NCBI RefSeq assembly: GCF_021134715.1
Contig: NC_060026.1
Location: forward strand, 15,243,001-15,307,000
From: Daphnia pulex
Taxonomy: Eukaryota; Arthropoda; Branchiopoda; Diplostraca; Daphniidae
Reading direction: 5' to 3'
DNA length: 64,000 nucleotides
Shown: one piece after another, positions 12,591 through 23,411 of the stretch
Numbering within the stretch: the stretch's first letter is position 1
Layout of the letters: every line of letters starts with the position of its first letter
Translations under genes and position numbers: made by a program
The notes under the pieces: model-generated
What the model was told of the DNA's origin: nothing
Databases searched by the model: none
The model's input: the letters and a program-made list of their open reading frames with translations, nothing else

Positions 12591-13009
12591 AAAATTAAAG
12601 AGTCGATTAACCAAAAAATCTGAAAAATCAATTTTGTGGTATAGGTTATGGTAAAATCTATCAGACTCGACAGGTTGCTGGTCAACAGTAAACTGAAGAA
12701 ATTTTCTATAACCTCCACTAGGCTAAGCCAGGGGAGCCTGGGGAGGGGTTAAGAAATTTAAGGGGAGGGGAGCAACAATGGCGACAATAAGCCACGTGAG
12801 ACCTTGAGAATTTGAGATTCAGACTATACCCTCCCCCTCACTTCAAACAAACTTTAAAGTTTAACAAAAAGAAACCGAAATAAGAAAACAAAAACTAATA
12901 GGCACAATTCGGAAATATGCAAATGTTTCGCAAAAATGTCTGTATTTAAACGACTTCGATACAAAACAAATGTGGAATATTCAATTAATTACGGTGACTC
13001 AACCGGCCA
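12591..13009. other. array spacer between units 6 and 7
   Basis: It is a close copy of spacer 8973-9393. CACGTG is at 12793-12798 and GTGAGACCTT at 12796-12805. It holds the unit 6 first exon and promoter region and the unit 7 3' UTR. Confidence 0.5.
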
Positions 13010-14672
13010 TTATAAATCTAGAAGAAAGTTGGTCAGTTCTTCTCCATCCGGTGGTTTGGCACTGAGTAGCTGACAAATATTTTTCAACGTCTCCACTTTA
13101 AACATTGTGGCCAATTGACTCATCTGCTTAACTTTGGGACACACTTTTAAACGACCGGTGTAAAGGAATTTTAAAAAGTAACGCACAATATCTATATCGA
13201 ATTCCTCCCCGAATGTGACGATAGACTTTTCTGTGTTGCTGATCTTATTCAACATGATATTCAGGACAGGACTCTGGGCGGATAGGATAACTCGATGAGC
13301 TTCCATTATTTTAACTGTCCCGATAAAGATTTCCACATCAGTAAACTTTTGTTTTTTGGCAGCAGTCGAAAAATTCTTTAACCAATCGTCGTCCATCATT
13401 TCGTAATAATAATTACCAATCGTACTGACCGTTTTGATGTCAAAGTTGAATTCAAGGGACCGATTGCTGCAAGTAAAATCCAACTTCCATTTGAAGGTGA
13501 AGTGTTGAATTAATTCAGCACTGTTTTTTAATTTCTTCGGTTCCATTTTGAACCACTGATTCTGTCCCTTTAGGTTGCAATAAATATCTTCAACTTTCAA
13601 GCCGAATTTTCGATGCTTGGCGCATGTAACATGAATCAAAGGTTTACTTATACGGTTTTCGCGGAAATGTCCAGTGACGTAAGCGAAAAAGAAACCTTCC
13701 TTTTGATATTTCATTATACATTTTGGACTTCCAATTTTGGATTCATCAAAACTATCGAACCGCAAAGTGCATCGAAAAGTAGGCGTCCGATCAAAAGATA
13801 TTTCCGTGTCTTTTTCCGGCCTAGACGGAGAAAAAAATATCTTAATTAATAAAACTTGGCAAATGATTAATAAAAATAAAGAAAACGAACTATTACATGA
13901 TTTTAGACGAATAAAGTACACCAGCTCCATTGCTTAAACACTCCATGAATTTCGTCATCTGCGTCGCTTCAGTTTCTATCAAAGCATCATTGCACATCGC
14001 AGTCAGGGTTGTCAGTCCGTGATCATTAGCTAACTCGAGCAATTTTTCATCCGCCAACGTTCCTTTTGACTCGCCGGTGTAGATGAAATGCAGAAAGTTC
14101 TCCACAGTTGAAGGTTCCACGCCATCGATTCGGATCTGATGAGGATTATCTTCAAATTCGTCTGCAAATCTGTCACTACGAGCAATGAGGATGGCTTTGT
14201 GAACGCGAAATACCCTATCTTTCACGATTAATTCAGCGTCCGTCATATTTTGTTGATTTTTTAAAGCATCCCATAATTGAGACTTGGCAAGACGATCGGA
14301 CAGTTGATAGAAATAATAGTCGGAATTTCCTGTGATGACAATTCGAAACGCAAACGTGCGACTTCCAACAATCTGCTTGTCGAGAAGAGTTGTGAATAAG
14401 TGTAGGCTTCCGTCACCGCCAATAGACTGTCTTGTCATTTCCTTAATGGTTGCTGGACCACTACCCCTACCTTGAATTCCGTACATGACATCTACCACTT
14501 TCATTCCGATTTTGTTCAGATCAAATACCACGAAAAACAAAACGGGATTCAGTGGGTGATTCTTCAAACCGACACGGAATACTCTTTTGCCTCGAAATAA
14601 AATCATTTTCGACGCAATCGTCATCGGTTCTTCCTCAACATTCTCCAGAATCCACTCGTACGGCACAATCAT
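13010..14672 (-). CDS. double MATH-BTB protein, unit 7
   Basis: Exons 13897-14672 and 13010-13820 with a 76-nt intron give 528 residues, the shortest intact member. The ATG at the usual place (14713) is out of frame and opens a 14-codon reading frame whose TGA overlaps the ATG at 14672 (ATGA), so translation is placed at MIVPYEWILENVEEE. The first exon ends at 14810. The module A BTB is shortened by loss of the KKQPGKDG-like loop (FADEFEDNPHQIRID). Module B is FRCT-type and almost identical to that of unit 5, which points to very recent duplication or conversion. Confidence 0.75.
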
Positions 14673-14810
14673 CTGCGGAATCCGATCCGAACCATATCCG
14701 TCTCCGATGTCATGATGGCGTGGTTCACAAACCTGGGGACAAAATGGAAAACCGCACTATTAATTCCAATTTTAAATGATGAAATAACAGAAAATAATTC
14801 AATACCTACC

Positions 14811-15182
14811 AAAAATTAAGAGTTGAATAACAAAAAATCTCAGAAACAGAATTGTAGTACGGTGCAATGAACTGCCAGACTCGAACAGTCGCTGGTCAAC
14901 AAGAATAAACTAAATAAAACGAGAGAAAGGGTTATGAAATTAGGGGGTAGGGATGACAAAAGCAAAACAAAACAACAAAGGGGTGGTTAGACCTTGACGA
15001 ATAACAACATGTCCAAAAAGGTTGTCTATCCTCCTTCCTAAAACAAACTCAAAATTTAATCAAAAGAAACGAAATAGTAAAATTAAAAGGGATGCAAAAT
15101 TAAAAAATATGCGAATATTTGACATGAACTTCTGTATTTAAACGACACCAACAAATGTTGCATAACATTTTGTTTTAAAGAA
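14811..15182. other. array spacer between units 7 and 8
   Basis: It holds the unit 7 first exon and promoter region and the unit 8 3' UTR. The recurrent block appears as GTTAGACCTT at 14986-14995, followed by CATGTCC. An AATACA element lies near 15130-15146. Confidence 0.4.
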
Positions 15183-16926
15183 TTACGGCAACTCACCCGG
15201 TGGTTCTAGCTGAATAAGACAGTCGCTCAGTTCTTCTACATCTGGTGCGCGATTGAGTAGTTGACACACATTTGTCAAAGTCTCCACTTGGTAAATTGTC
15301 GCCAATTTACTAAGCTGATGATGATGAACGCTGTCAGTCGACTTTAAAGATCCGGTGTAGAGGAAATTCAAGAAATGTTTCACAACCCCGACACCAAATT
15401 CCTCCTGAAAGTAAACTTCAGATTTCGTTCCGCTGCTGTTGTTATTTAAAGATGCATTCAGGACTGGACTCCGGGCGCATAGAATAATCTGGTGAGCTTC
15501 CATCACCTTAACAGTTCCGACGAAGATTTCGACATCCGTCAACTTCCGGTTAGTTGCTGCCAGCCATAAATCTGTCGGCCATTTGTCGTCCATCATCTCG
15601 TAGTAATAATTGCCGATGGTGCTGAACGTTTTGATTTCAAAGTAGACTCGGAATTGGAGATTTGCATTACTGAGATCCAATAAAGCTTGTTCGGTGAAGT
15701 GTAGTAGTTCTGCATTTTCCTGGTGATATTTCGGTTCCATTTTTAACCATTGTTTGTATCCCCTCGTGGCCGATCCCTGCATGCCGCAGTAGGCACCCAC
15801 AACTTTCAAACCGAATCTTCGATGCTTGACGCATGTTAAATGAATCACAGGTGTGCTAATATCGTCTTGTTTAGATTGCGATTCACGTTCTTTTACTTCA
15901 GTGAAGTAAGCGATAAAAATGTTCTCATTTAGATATTGCATCACACTTTCGGATTGTCCGTTTTCAGATCTTTTCAATAGCCAAGGGCAACGAAAGGTTG
16001 GCGTCGTTCGATCAAACATTATTTCCGTTTCTTCTTCCGGCCTGTGTAATAAGGGAACGAATAAAAATAAGCGTAACCAAATTCTAACATGTTGAAATAT
16101 AAACAGAAAATAAATATTACATGATTTTGGAAGAAGAAAGTTCTCCAGTATTGCTATTTAAACGTTTCCTGAGGACAGCCATTTGCATGGCATCTATTTT
16201 CTCCAGAGCGTGATAGCACAAATTAGCCAGAATTGTAAGCTGATAGTGATAAGCTAATTTCAGCAATTCTTCATCGGCCAAGGTTCCCATTGGCTCTCCC
16301 GTGTAGACAAAGTGAAGAAAATTCAACACAGTTGAAGGTTCCGCTCCATCGATCCGGATCTGATGAGGAACGTCTAGTTGAATCCTCTCGAATTCGTCTG
16401 CAAACACTCGACTGCGGGCAGCAAGGATTGATTTGTGAGCAGGAAATGTTTTGTCTTTCACGATGAATACCAAGTCCGCTACATGTTTTTGATCTTTTAC
16501 AGCAGCCCACAATTGAGACTTGGCCAGACGATCGCACAGTTGATAGGAATAGCCGGGATCAGCCCCTACGATGCAAATTTGAAAAACAAATGTGCGAGTA
16601 TGAAGGAACTTTTTAGGAAATGTCATGGTGAATAACTGTAGATTTCCTTCATCACCGAGATCCTGTTTTGTCATTTTTGTGATCGTATCTACATTTTTAT
16701 AGCCGTATTTTACGTCTTCCACTTTCATCCCGATTTTTCTGAGATTGATTGCCATGAAAAACAAAATGGGATATTGGACGTGATTCTTCAATCCCACACG
16801 GAATACTTTTTCGCCACGAAACAGAATCATTTTCGAAGCAATTGTCTTCGGTTCTTCCTCTACACACTCAAAGTTCCACTCGTACGGCACAATCATCTTC
16901 GGGGTACCAAACAAACTGTATGTCAT
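15183..16926 (-). CDS. double MATH-BTB protein, unit 8
   Basis: Exons 16121-16926 and 15183-16041 with a 79-nt intron give 554 residues. It starts MTYSLFGTPKMIVPYEW; the first exon ends at 17019. Module A reads WNFECVEEEP where most units have WILENVEEEP, a feature shared with units 10 and 11. Module B is FRCPWLLKR type; its BTB has AHQIILCARSPVL (Q for R) and an extra HH before QLSKLA. The tail ends LEPPGELP. Confidence 0.78.
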
Positions 16927-17019
16927 GATAACGTGTTCTACAAAACTGGTGATAACGGGGAAAACAATGTTAATTCTAACTTAAATTTATTGACAAATCA
17001 AATATATAGTCGACTTACC

Positions 17020-17463
17020 AAAAATTAAGAGTTGAATTTTTTAATATCTCAGAAACAGAATTAAGTAACTACGAGCTCCAGTCTACCAACCGAAGGTCAA
17101 CAACACTGAGAATAAACTGACGAAATTTTTCATGCAGATTTTGGATACGACAGGATGGGAAAACAACGTTGCCAGACCGTGTCTCCTTTTTTTTCCCTGG
17201 TAATTAATTATCATGGAAATTAATTTTTATTAATGGCAATTTGGTTTCTTATTTATTTTGAGTGGACCCTTGAGAATCATTTTGATGGATAAAGCCATAA
17301 TTTCTGGAGAACGGAAGATGTGGTAAATGGATGGTAACAATTCGACACAAACCCACAGGGAGGGGACACAAATGATGACAGACAGATTACCTAACTTAAA
17401 TATTACCCCCTCCCCTCGCCTAAAAAAACTTAAATTTGAAACAAAATAGAAGAATGGAAGGCA
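17020..17463. other. array spacer between units 8 and 9
   Basis: It holds the unit 8 first exon and presumed promoter. A spacer block centred on GGACCCTTGAG near 17264 recurs near 20518, and related forms lie near 32174 and 34901. It runs straight into the truncated exon A of unit 9 near 17464. Confidence 0.4.
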
Positions 17464-17941
17464 AAATTTTAAGATCCTTGGCAAGACGAGCGCACAATCG
17501 ATAATAAATAGTATTCGGAAGTTCCTGGATGACAATTCGAAACGAAAACGTCCAGTTTCTAACAATCTTCTGGTCAAGTAGCATTTTGAATAAGTGTAGA
17601 TTTTCACAGCCGCCGATATTCTCCTTTTTCATTTGCTCCATCGTTACTGGCCCTGTTGTGCCACCACCTTGAATTTGGTACGTTACGTGATTACGTTTTC
17701 CACTTTCATTCCGATTTTACCACGATCAATTTCCACGAAAAACAAAATGGAATATTCAGTGTAGTTCTTCAACCCAACACGGAATACTTTTTCGCCTCCA
17801 AACGAAATCATTTTCGATGTAATTGTCATCGGTTCTTCTCCGACATTCTCCAGGATCCACTCGTACGGCACAATCATCTTCGGGCGAGTCTTCTGGGTTC
17901 CATAACATCTTGGATTTTAAAAGATGATGTAATTCACAAAA
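17464..17941 (-). pseudogene. truncated MATH-BTB unit 9 (5' half of exon A only)
   Basis: The frame opens with MIVPYEWILENVGEEP at 17877 and follows the MATH-like part of module A, breaks by frameshift at about 17683-17690 (a local duplication within GTTACGTGATTACGTT), continues in another frame through ENIGGCENLHLF, and ends after RLAKD at about 17464, where spacer sequence begins. The BTB of module A and all of exon B are gone. Intron 1 (17942-18023) and the first-exon donor (exon end 18024) remain, so a transcript may still start. It is closest to unit 3 in the parts retained. Confidence 0.85.
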
Positions 17942-18024
17942 CTGGTGACAATAACGAAAACCACATTGTTAATTTAAATTCAACGCATAATCACATGAAT
18001 AGAAAATAATTGAATAGACTCACC

Positions 18025-18427
18025 AAAAATTAACAGTTGAATACCGAAAAATCTCAAATCCAGAATTGTAGTACGGTGCAATGAACTGCCAGACTCCACC
18101 AGCCGCTAGACTCCACCAGCCGCTAGTCAACAATAAATTGAATAAAACGAGGGAAAGGGTCAAGAAAATAGGGAGGGGTTGGTGATGACGAAGGCTAAAC
18201 GAAACAATAATGGGGTGGTGAGACCTTTACGAATAGCGACATGTCCATAAAGGTACCCTCCTTCCTAAATACAAAATTAAAATTTTAAAACTAAAGAAAG
18301 GAAAGCATTAAAATGTAAAGGAATGCAAAATTACAAATTAAGAAAATATTTTACATGAAATTCTGTATTTAAACGACTTAAATAATGAAATACGCAACAC
18401 ATGTTGTAGAATAACCAAATACGGCAA
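18025..18427. other. array spacer between units 9 and 10
   Basis: It holds the first exon and promoter region of the broken unit 9 and the unit 10 3' UTR. GTGAGACCTT is at 18218-18227. A short tandem duplication (GACTCCACCAGCCGCTA twice) lies near 18092-18125. The AATACA block is near 18361-18377. Confidence 0.45.
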
Positions 18428-20166
18428 CTAATTCGGTGATTCTACCTGTATGAGAGAGTCACTCAGTTCTTCAATATCTGGTACGCGATTGATTAGTTGA
18501 CAAACATTTTTCAAAGTCTCCACTTGGCAAATTTTGGCCAATTTACTAAGTTGTTGGCCGCCGCCAGTCGTTTTTAAAGATCCGGTGTAAAGGAAATTCA
18601 GGAAATTCTTTACAACTTCGACATCGAATTCCGCCTTGAATATGACAATAGACTTTTCTGTGTTGCTGTTCTTTTTCAACACGATATTCAGGACAGGACT
18701 CCGAGCGGATAGAATAACTCGATGGGCTTCCATGACTTTAACAGTCCCGACAATAATTTCGACATCCGTCAACTTCTGATTTGTCGCTGCCAGCCATAAA
18801 TCTGTCGTCCATTTGTCGTCCATCATCTCGTAGTTATAGTTGCCAATCATGCTGGTGGTTTTGATATGGAAGTAGACTCGGAATTGAAGATTTTCTTTGC
18901 TGAAACCCGAAAGAGCTTGTGTTGCGAAGTGTAGTACTTCGGCGTTTTTCTGATGATGTTTCGGTTCCATTTTTAACCATCGATTGTATCCCCTCGAGCC
19001 CGATTCTTTCATGCCGCAGTAAATATCTTCAACTTGCAGACCGAAGGTGCGATGCTTGACACATGTAAAATGAATCACAGGTTTACTAATATCGTCGTTC
19101 AGTTGCGAAGCAATTTCTTTTTCTTCAGTGTAGTAAGCACTAAAAATATTCTCATTTTGATATTGCATCACACATTTGGATTGTCCGTTTTCATATTTTT
19201 TCAAAAGCCAAGGGCATCGAAAGGTAGGCTTTGTTCGATCAAAAAATATTTCCGTTTCTTCCTCCGGCCTGTGTAAAAAGGGAACAAATAAAAATAAGCG
19301 TAACCAAATTCAAGCATGCTGGGATATTTATAAAAGAAAACAAAATATTACGTGATTTTGGAAGAAAGATTTTCGGCGTTGCTGTTCAAATGTTGGCTGA
19401 CTTTAGCCATTTGCATGGCATCTGTTGTCTTCAGAGCATGTTGACATAAACTAGACAAAATTTTAAGTTGATAGATATCAGCTAATTTAAGCAATTCTTC
19501 ATTTGCAAATGTTCCAATCGGCTCTCCCGTGTAGACAAAGTGAAGAAAATTCAACACAGTTGAAGGTTCCGCTCCGGTTTCGATTCGGATCTGTTGAAGA
19601 CCGTCTTTTCCCGGTTGTTTCTTCTCGAATTCGGCTGCAAATACGGGACTACGGGCAGCAAGAATGGCTTTGTGTGCAGGGAATGTTTTATCTTTCACGA
19701 TTAATTCAACGTCTGCCAGATGCTGTTGATTTTGTAAAGTGGCCCATAATTGATCTTTAGCAAGACGATCAGACAGTTGATAGGAATAGCTGGGATCAGT
19801 ACCTTCGATGGAAATTCGAAACACAAAAGAGGTTTTTCCAACTAACTTCTTAGGAAAATTTTTGGTGAATAGCTGTTGACTTCCTTCATCGCCGATATCC
19901 TGGTTTTTCATTGTCGTCATCCTTGCTGGGCCATTACCTTGAAATCCGTACATTATGCTTTCCACTTTCATCCCCATTTTTCTGAGATCAGTTGCCATGA
20001 AAAACAAGACGGGTTTCAGCGTGTGATTCTTCAAACCCACACGGAATACTTTTTCACCTCGAAACAAAATCATTTTCGACGCGATCGTCATCGGTTCTTC
20101 TTCACACTCAAAGTTCCACTCGTACGGCACAATCATCTTTGGAGTACCAGACAAATTGGATGTCAT
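18428..20166 (-). CDS. double MATH-BTB protein, unit 10
   Basis: Exons 19352-20166 and 18428-19268 with an 83-nt intron give 551 residues. The junction codon is ACG (Thr). The start is MTSNLSGTPKMIVPYEW; the longer upstream frame is intron 1 (exon 2 starts at 20184, first exon ends at 20257). Module A has AHKAILAARSPVF. In module B the stop (TAG) comes three codons before the NELP-type end of related units, a harmless trimming. The module B BTB keeps MEAHRVILSARSPVL. Confidence 0.78.
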
Positions 20167-20257
20167 TTTACATGTGTCACAAAACTGGCGATAACGTAAA
20201 AAAACAATGTTAATTCTAATTGAAATATAATGACAAACCAAATTCAGTCGACTCACC

Positions 20258-21029
20258 AAAAATTAAGAGTTGAATTTTTAAAAAATATTTCAGAAACAGA
20301 ATTCAGCAACTACGAGCTAAGACTCTACCATCCGAAGGTCAACCACACACTGAAAATAAAAACCGCAGAAATGTTTCGCGCAGTTTTTGGTTTACGGGAT
20401 GGGAAAACTCAACGTTGCCAACTTGTCTTCTTTTTTTTCCCCCGGTAATTAATTTTTATGGCAAAATTGGCAATTAATATTTATTAGTGGCAATTTGGTT
20501 TCTAATTTATTTGGAGTGGACCCTTGAGAATCATTTTGATGAAAAAGCCATAATTTCTGGAGAATGGAAGATTTGGTAAATGGATGGTAACAATTCGACA
20601 CAAACCCACAGGGAGGGGACTAGAACATGTCAAAACAGATTAACCAACCCCCTCCCTTTGCCTAACAAAAAATTAAATTTGAAACAAAAGAAAACTTGTA
20701 GAAAACCACATTGTTAATTTAAATTTTACATAATCACATGACTAGAAAATAATTGAATCAACTCACCAAAAATTAAGGATTGAATACCAAAAAATTATTG
20801 CTGGTCAACAATAAACTGTATAAAGACTAAGGAAAGGACGAACGAAATAACGACGGGATGGTGAGACCTCATAAAATAAAAATGTTTAAATACTAAAGAA
20901 ACGAAAGTAATAAAATATAAAGGAATACAAAAAACATGTTAAGCAAATATCATACATGAAATTCTGTATTTAAACGACATAAATAATTAAATACACACAA
21001 CACATGTTGTATAATATCCAATTAAAGAA
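20258..21029. other. long array spacer between units 10 and 11
   Basis: At 772 bp it is longer than most spacers. It holds the unit 10 first exon, a GGACCCTTGAG block near 20518, and then the remnant first exon and intron of a deleted unit (20698-20880, listed separately), followed by the unit 11 3' UTR. Confidence 0.5.
20698..20880 (-). pseudogene. ghost first exon of a deleted array unit
   Basis: This stretch matches the intron 1 and first-exon region of units 3 and 9 (compare 6718-6800 and 17960-18050). It includes the GTGAGT donor after an exon ending at 20767 and the following TCTTAATTTTTGG-like exon end (rest of the unit absent). No acceptor, exon A or exon B follows on the 3' side; sequence passes into spacer and then the unit 10 first exon. 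It shows that another complete unit once lay between units 10 and 11. Confidence 0.65.
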
Positions 21030-22779
21030 TTACGGCAACTCATTTGATGATTCTACCTGTAAGAGAGAGTCGCTCAGTTCTTCAATATCTGGTACGCGAT
21101 TGAATAGTTGACACACATTTGTCAATGTCTCCACTTCAAACATTGTGGCCAATTTACTAAGTTGATGGCAGCCGTCAGTCGTTTTTAAAGATCCGGTGTA
21201 AAGGAAATTTAGAAAACTCTTGACAATCTCGACTTCAAATTCAGCCCCAAATGTGACGATAGATTTCGTTGCGTTGCTGTTGTTATTTAAAGATGCATTC
21301 AGGACTGGACTCCGGGCGCATAAAATAATCCGATGGGCTTCCATCACCTTAACAGTCCCGACAAAGATTTCGACATCCGTCAATTTCTGATTTGTCGCTG
21401 CCAGCCATAAATCTGTCGTCCATTTGTCGTCCATCATCTCGTAATAATAATTGTCAATCATGCTGATCGTTTTGATGTGGAAGTAGACTCGGAATTGAAG
21501 ATTTCCTTTGCTGAAACCCGAACGAGCTTGTACTGCGAAGTGTAGTACTTCGGCGTTTTTCTGATGATGTTTCGGTTCCATTTTTAACCATCGATTGTAT
21601 CCCCTCGAGCCCGATTCTTTCATGCCGCAGTAAATATCTTCAACTTGCAGACCGAAGGTGCGATGCTTGGCACATGTAAAATGAATCACAGGTTTACTAA
21701 TTTCGTCTTGTTTAGATTGCGAATCAATTTCTTTTTCTTCAGTGAAGTAAGCAATGAAAATATTTTCATTTTGATACTGCATCACACATATGGTTTGGCC
21801 ATTTTCAGCTTTTTTCAATAGCCAAGGGCATCGAAAGGTAGGCTTCGTTCGATCAAAAAATATTTCCGTTTCTTCTTCCGGCCTGAGTAATAAGGGCAAT
21901 AGTTAACAAACAAAAATTAGCGAGCATGTTTTGGAATATTCAAAAGAAAGGAAAGTATTACATGATTTTGGAAGAGGAAAGATCTTCGGCGTTGCTGTTT
22001 AATTGTTGGCTGACTTTAGCCATTTGCATGGCATCCATTTTCTTCAGAGCATGTTGACATAAACCAGACAGGATTTTCAGTTGATAATGATCAGCTAACT
22101 TGAGCAATTCTTCATCTGCAAATGTTCCTATCGGCTCTCCCGTGTAGAGAAAGTGAAGAAAATTCAACACAGTTGAAGGTTGCACGCCATCGATTCGGAT
22201 CTGTTGAATACCATCTTTTCCCAGTTGTTTCTTCTCGAATTCGTCTGCAAACACTTGACTTCGGGCAGCAAGGATTGATTTGTGTGCAGGAAATATCTTG
22301 TCCTTCACAACAAATTCAACGTCCGCTAGATGTTTTTGAATTATTAGAGCAGCCCATAATTGAGACTTGGCCAGACGATCGGACAATTGATAGGAATAGC
22401 CGGAATCAGCCCCTACGATGCAAATTCGAAACACAAAAGTGCGTTTTCCAACCAACTTCTTAGGAAATTTTTTGATGAATAGCTGCAGACTTCCTTCGTC
22501 GCCGATATCTTGGTTTTTCATTTTCGACAGCCTTGCTGAGCCACTATCTTGAAATCCAAACATTATGCTTTCCACTTTCATCCCGATTTTTCTGAGATCA
22601 GTTGCCATGAAAAACAATGTTGGTTTCAGTGTGTGATTCTTCAAACCTACACGGAATACTTTTTCACCTCGAAACAAAATCATTTTTGACGCAATCGTCA
22701 TTGGTTCTTCGCCGACACTCTCAAAGTTCCACTCGTACGGCACAGTCATCTTCGGAGTACCAGACAAATCGGATGTCAT
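21030..22779 (-). CDS. double MATH-BTB protein, unit 11
   Basis: Exons 21962-22779 and 21030-21882 with a 79-nt intron give 556 residues. It starts MTSDLSGTPKMTVPYEW; the first exon ends at 22869. It is the closest relative of unit 10 in the 5' region and module A (WNFESVGEEP). Module B is of FRCPWLLKK type, with AHRIILCARSPVL and the tail VESSNELP. All landmarks of both BTB domains (DVE-I/F-V, HK/HR, FLYTG, LADHYQLKIL) are present. Confidence 0.8.
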
Positions 22780-22869
22780 GTTATATGTGTCACAAAACTG
22801 GCGATAACGTAAAAAACAATGTTAATTCGAATTGAAATATAATGACAAACCAAATTCAGTCGACTCACC

Positions 22870-23411
22870 AAAAATTAAGAGTTGAATTTTTAAAAATCTC
22901 AGAATTCAGCAATTAGGAGCTAGACTCTACCAGTCGAAGGTCAACCACACACTGAATATAAAAACCGAAGAAATGTTTCGCGCAGTTTTCGGATTACGGG
23001 ATGGGAAAACTCGACGTTGCCAGAACTTTGTTTTCTTACCCATGTTGGCAATTTCATTTCTAATTTATTTCGAGCATTGTTTGTTGAGGATCACTTTGAT
23101 GGATAAAACCATAATTCCGGAAAATGAAGATGTGGTAAATGGATGGTGACAAAGACGACACAAAGATACATATGTCCATAACATGTCCAGACAGATTACC
23201 TAAGGGGATTCCCTCGCCTAAAAGGATTTTAATTTGAAACCAAAGAAACAATGCAAAGGCAAAATGATAAAATATGCAAATACTTTCTGTATTAAAACGA
23301 CATAGATAATACACAACCAGAGCTATAGACTCCAGCCATAGAGTCTATAGCTCTGTACACAACAAATGTGGAATATCATCCAATAACAGATTAGAGCAAA
23401 TCAACTGGATA
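22870..23411. other. array spacer between units 11 and 12
   Basis: It holds the unit 11 first exon and promoter region, a diverged form of the TTGAG..ATCACTTTGATGGA block near 23075-23102, the 38-bp hairpin insertion at 23318-23355, and the unit 12 3' UTR with AATACA near 23284-23300. Confidence 0.5.
23318..23355. mobile_element. 38-bp hairpin insertion with 8-bp target duplication
   Basis: A 15-bp perfect inverted repeat beginning CAGAGCTATAGACTC is separated by an 8-nt loop and bounded on both sides by the direct repeat TACACAAC (23310-23317 and 23356-23363). The other units lack it at the equivalent place in the 3' UTR (for example GATACACAACTCATGTGG in unit 3). An 8-bp duplication and CAGAG-type ends fit the hAT transposon superfamily, so this is probably a minimal hAT-derived element or an internally deleted remnant. 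The superfamily is inferred. Confidence 0.65.
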
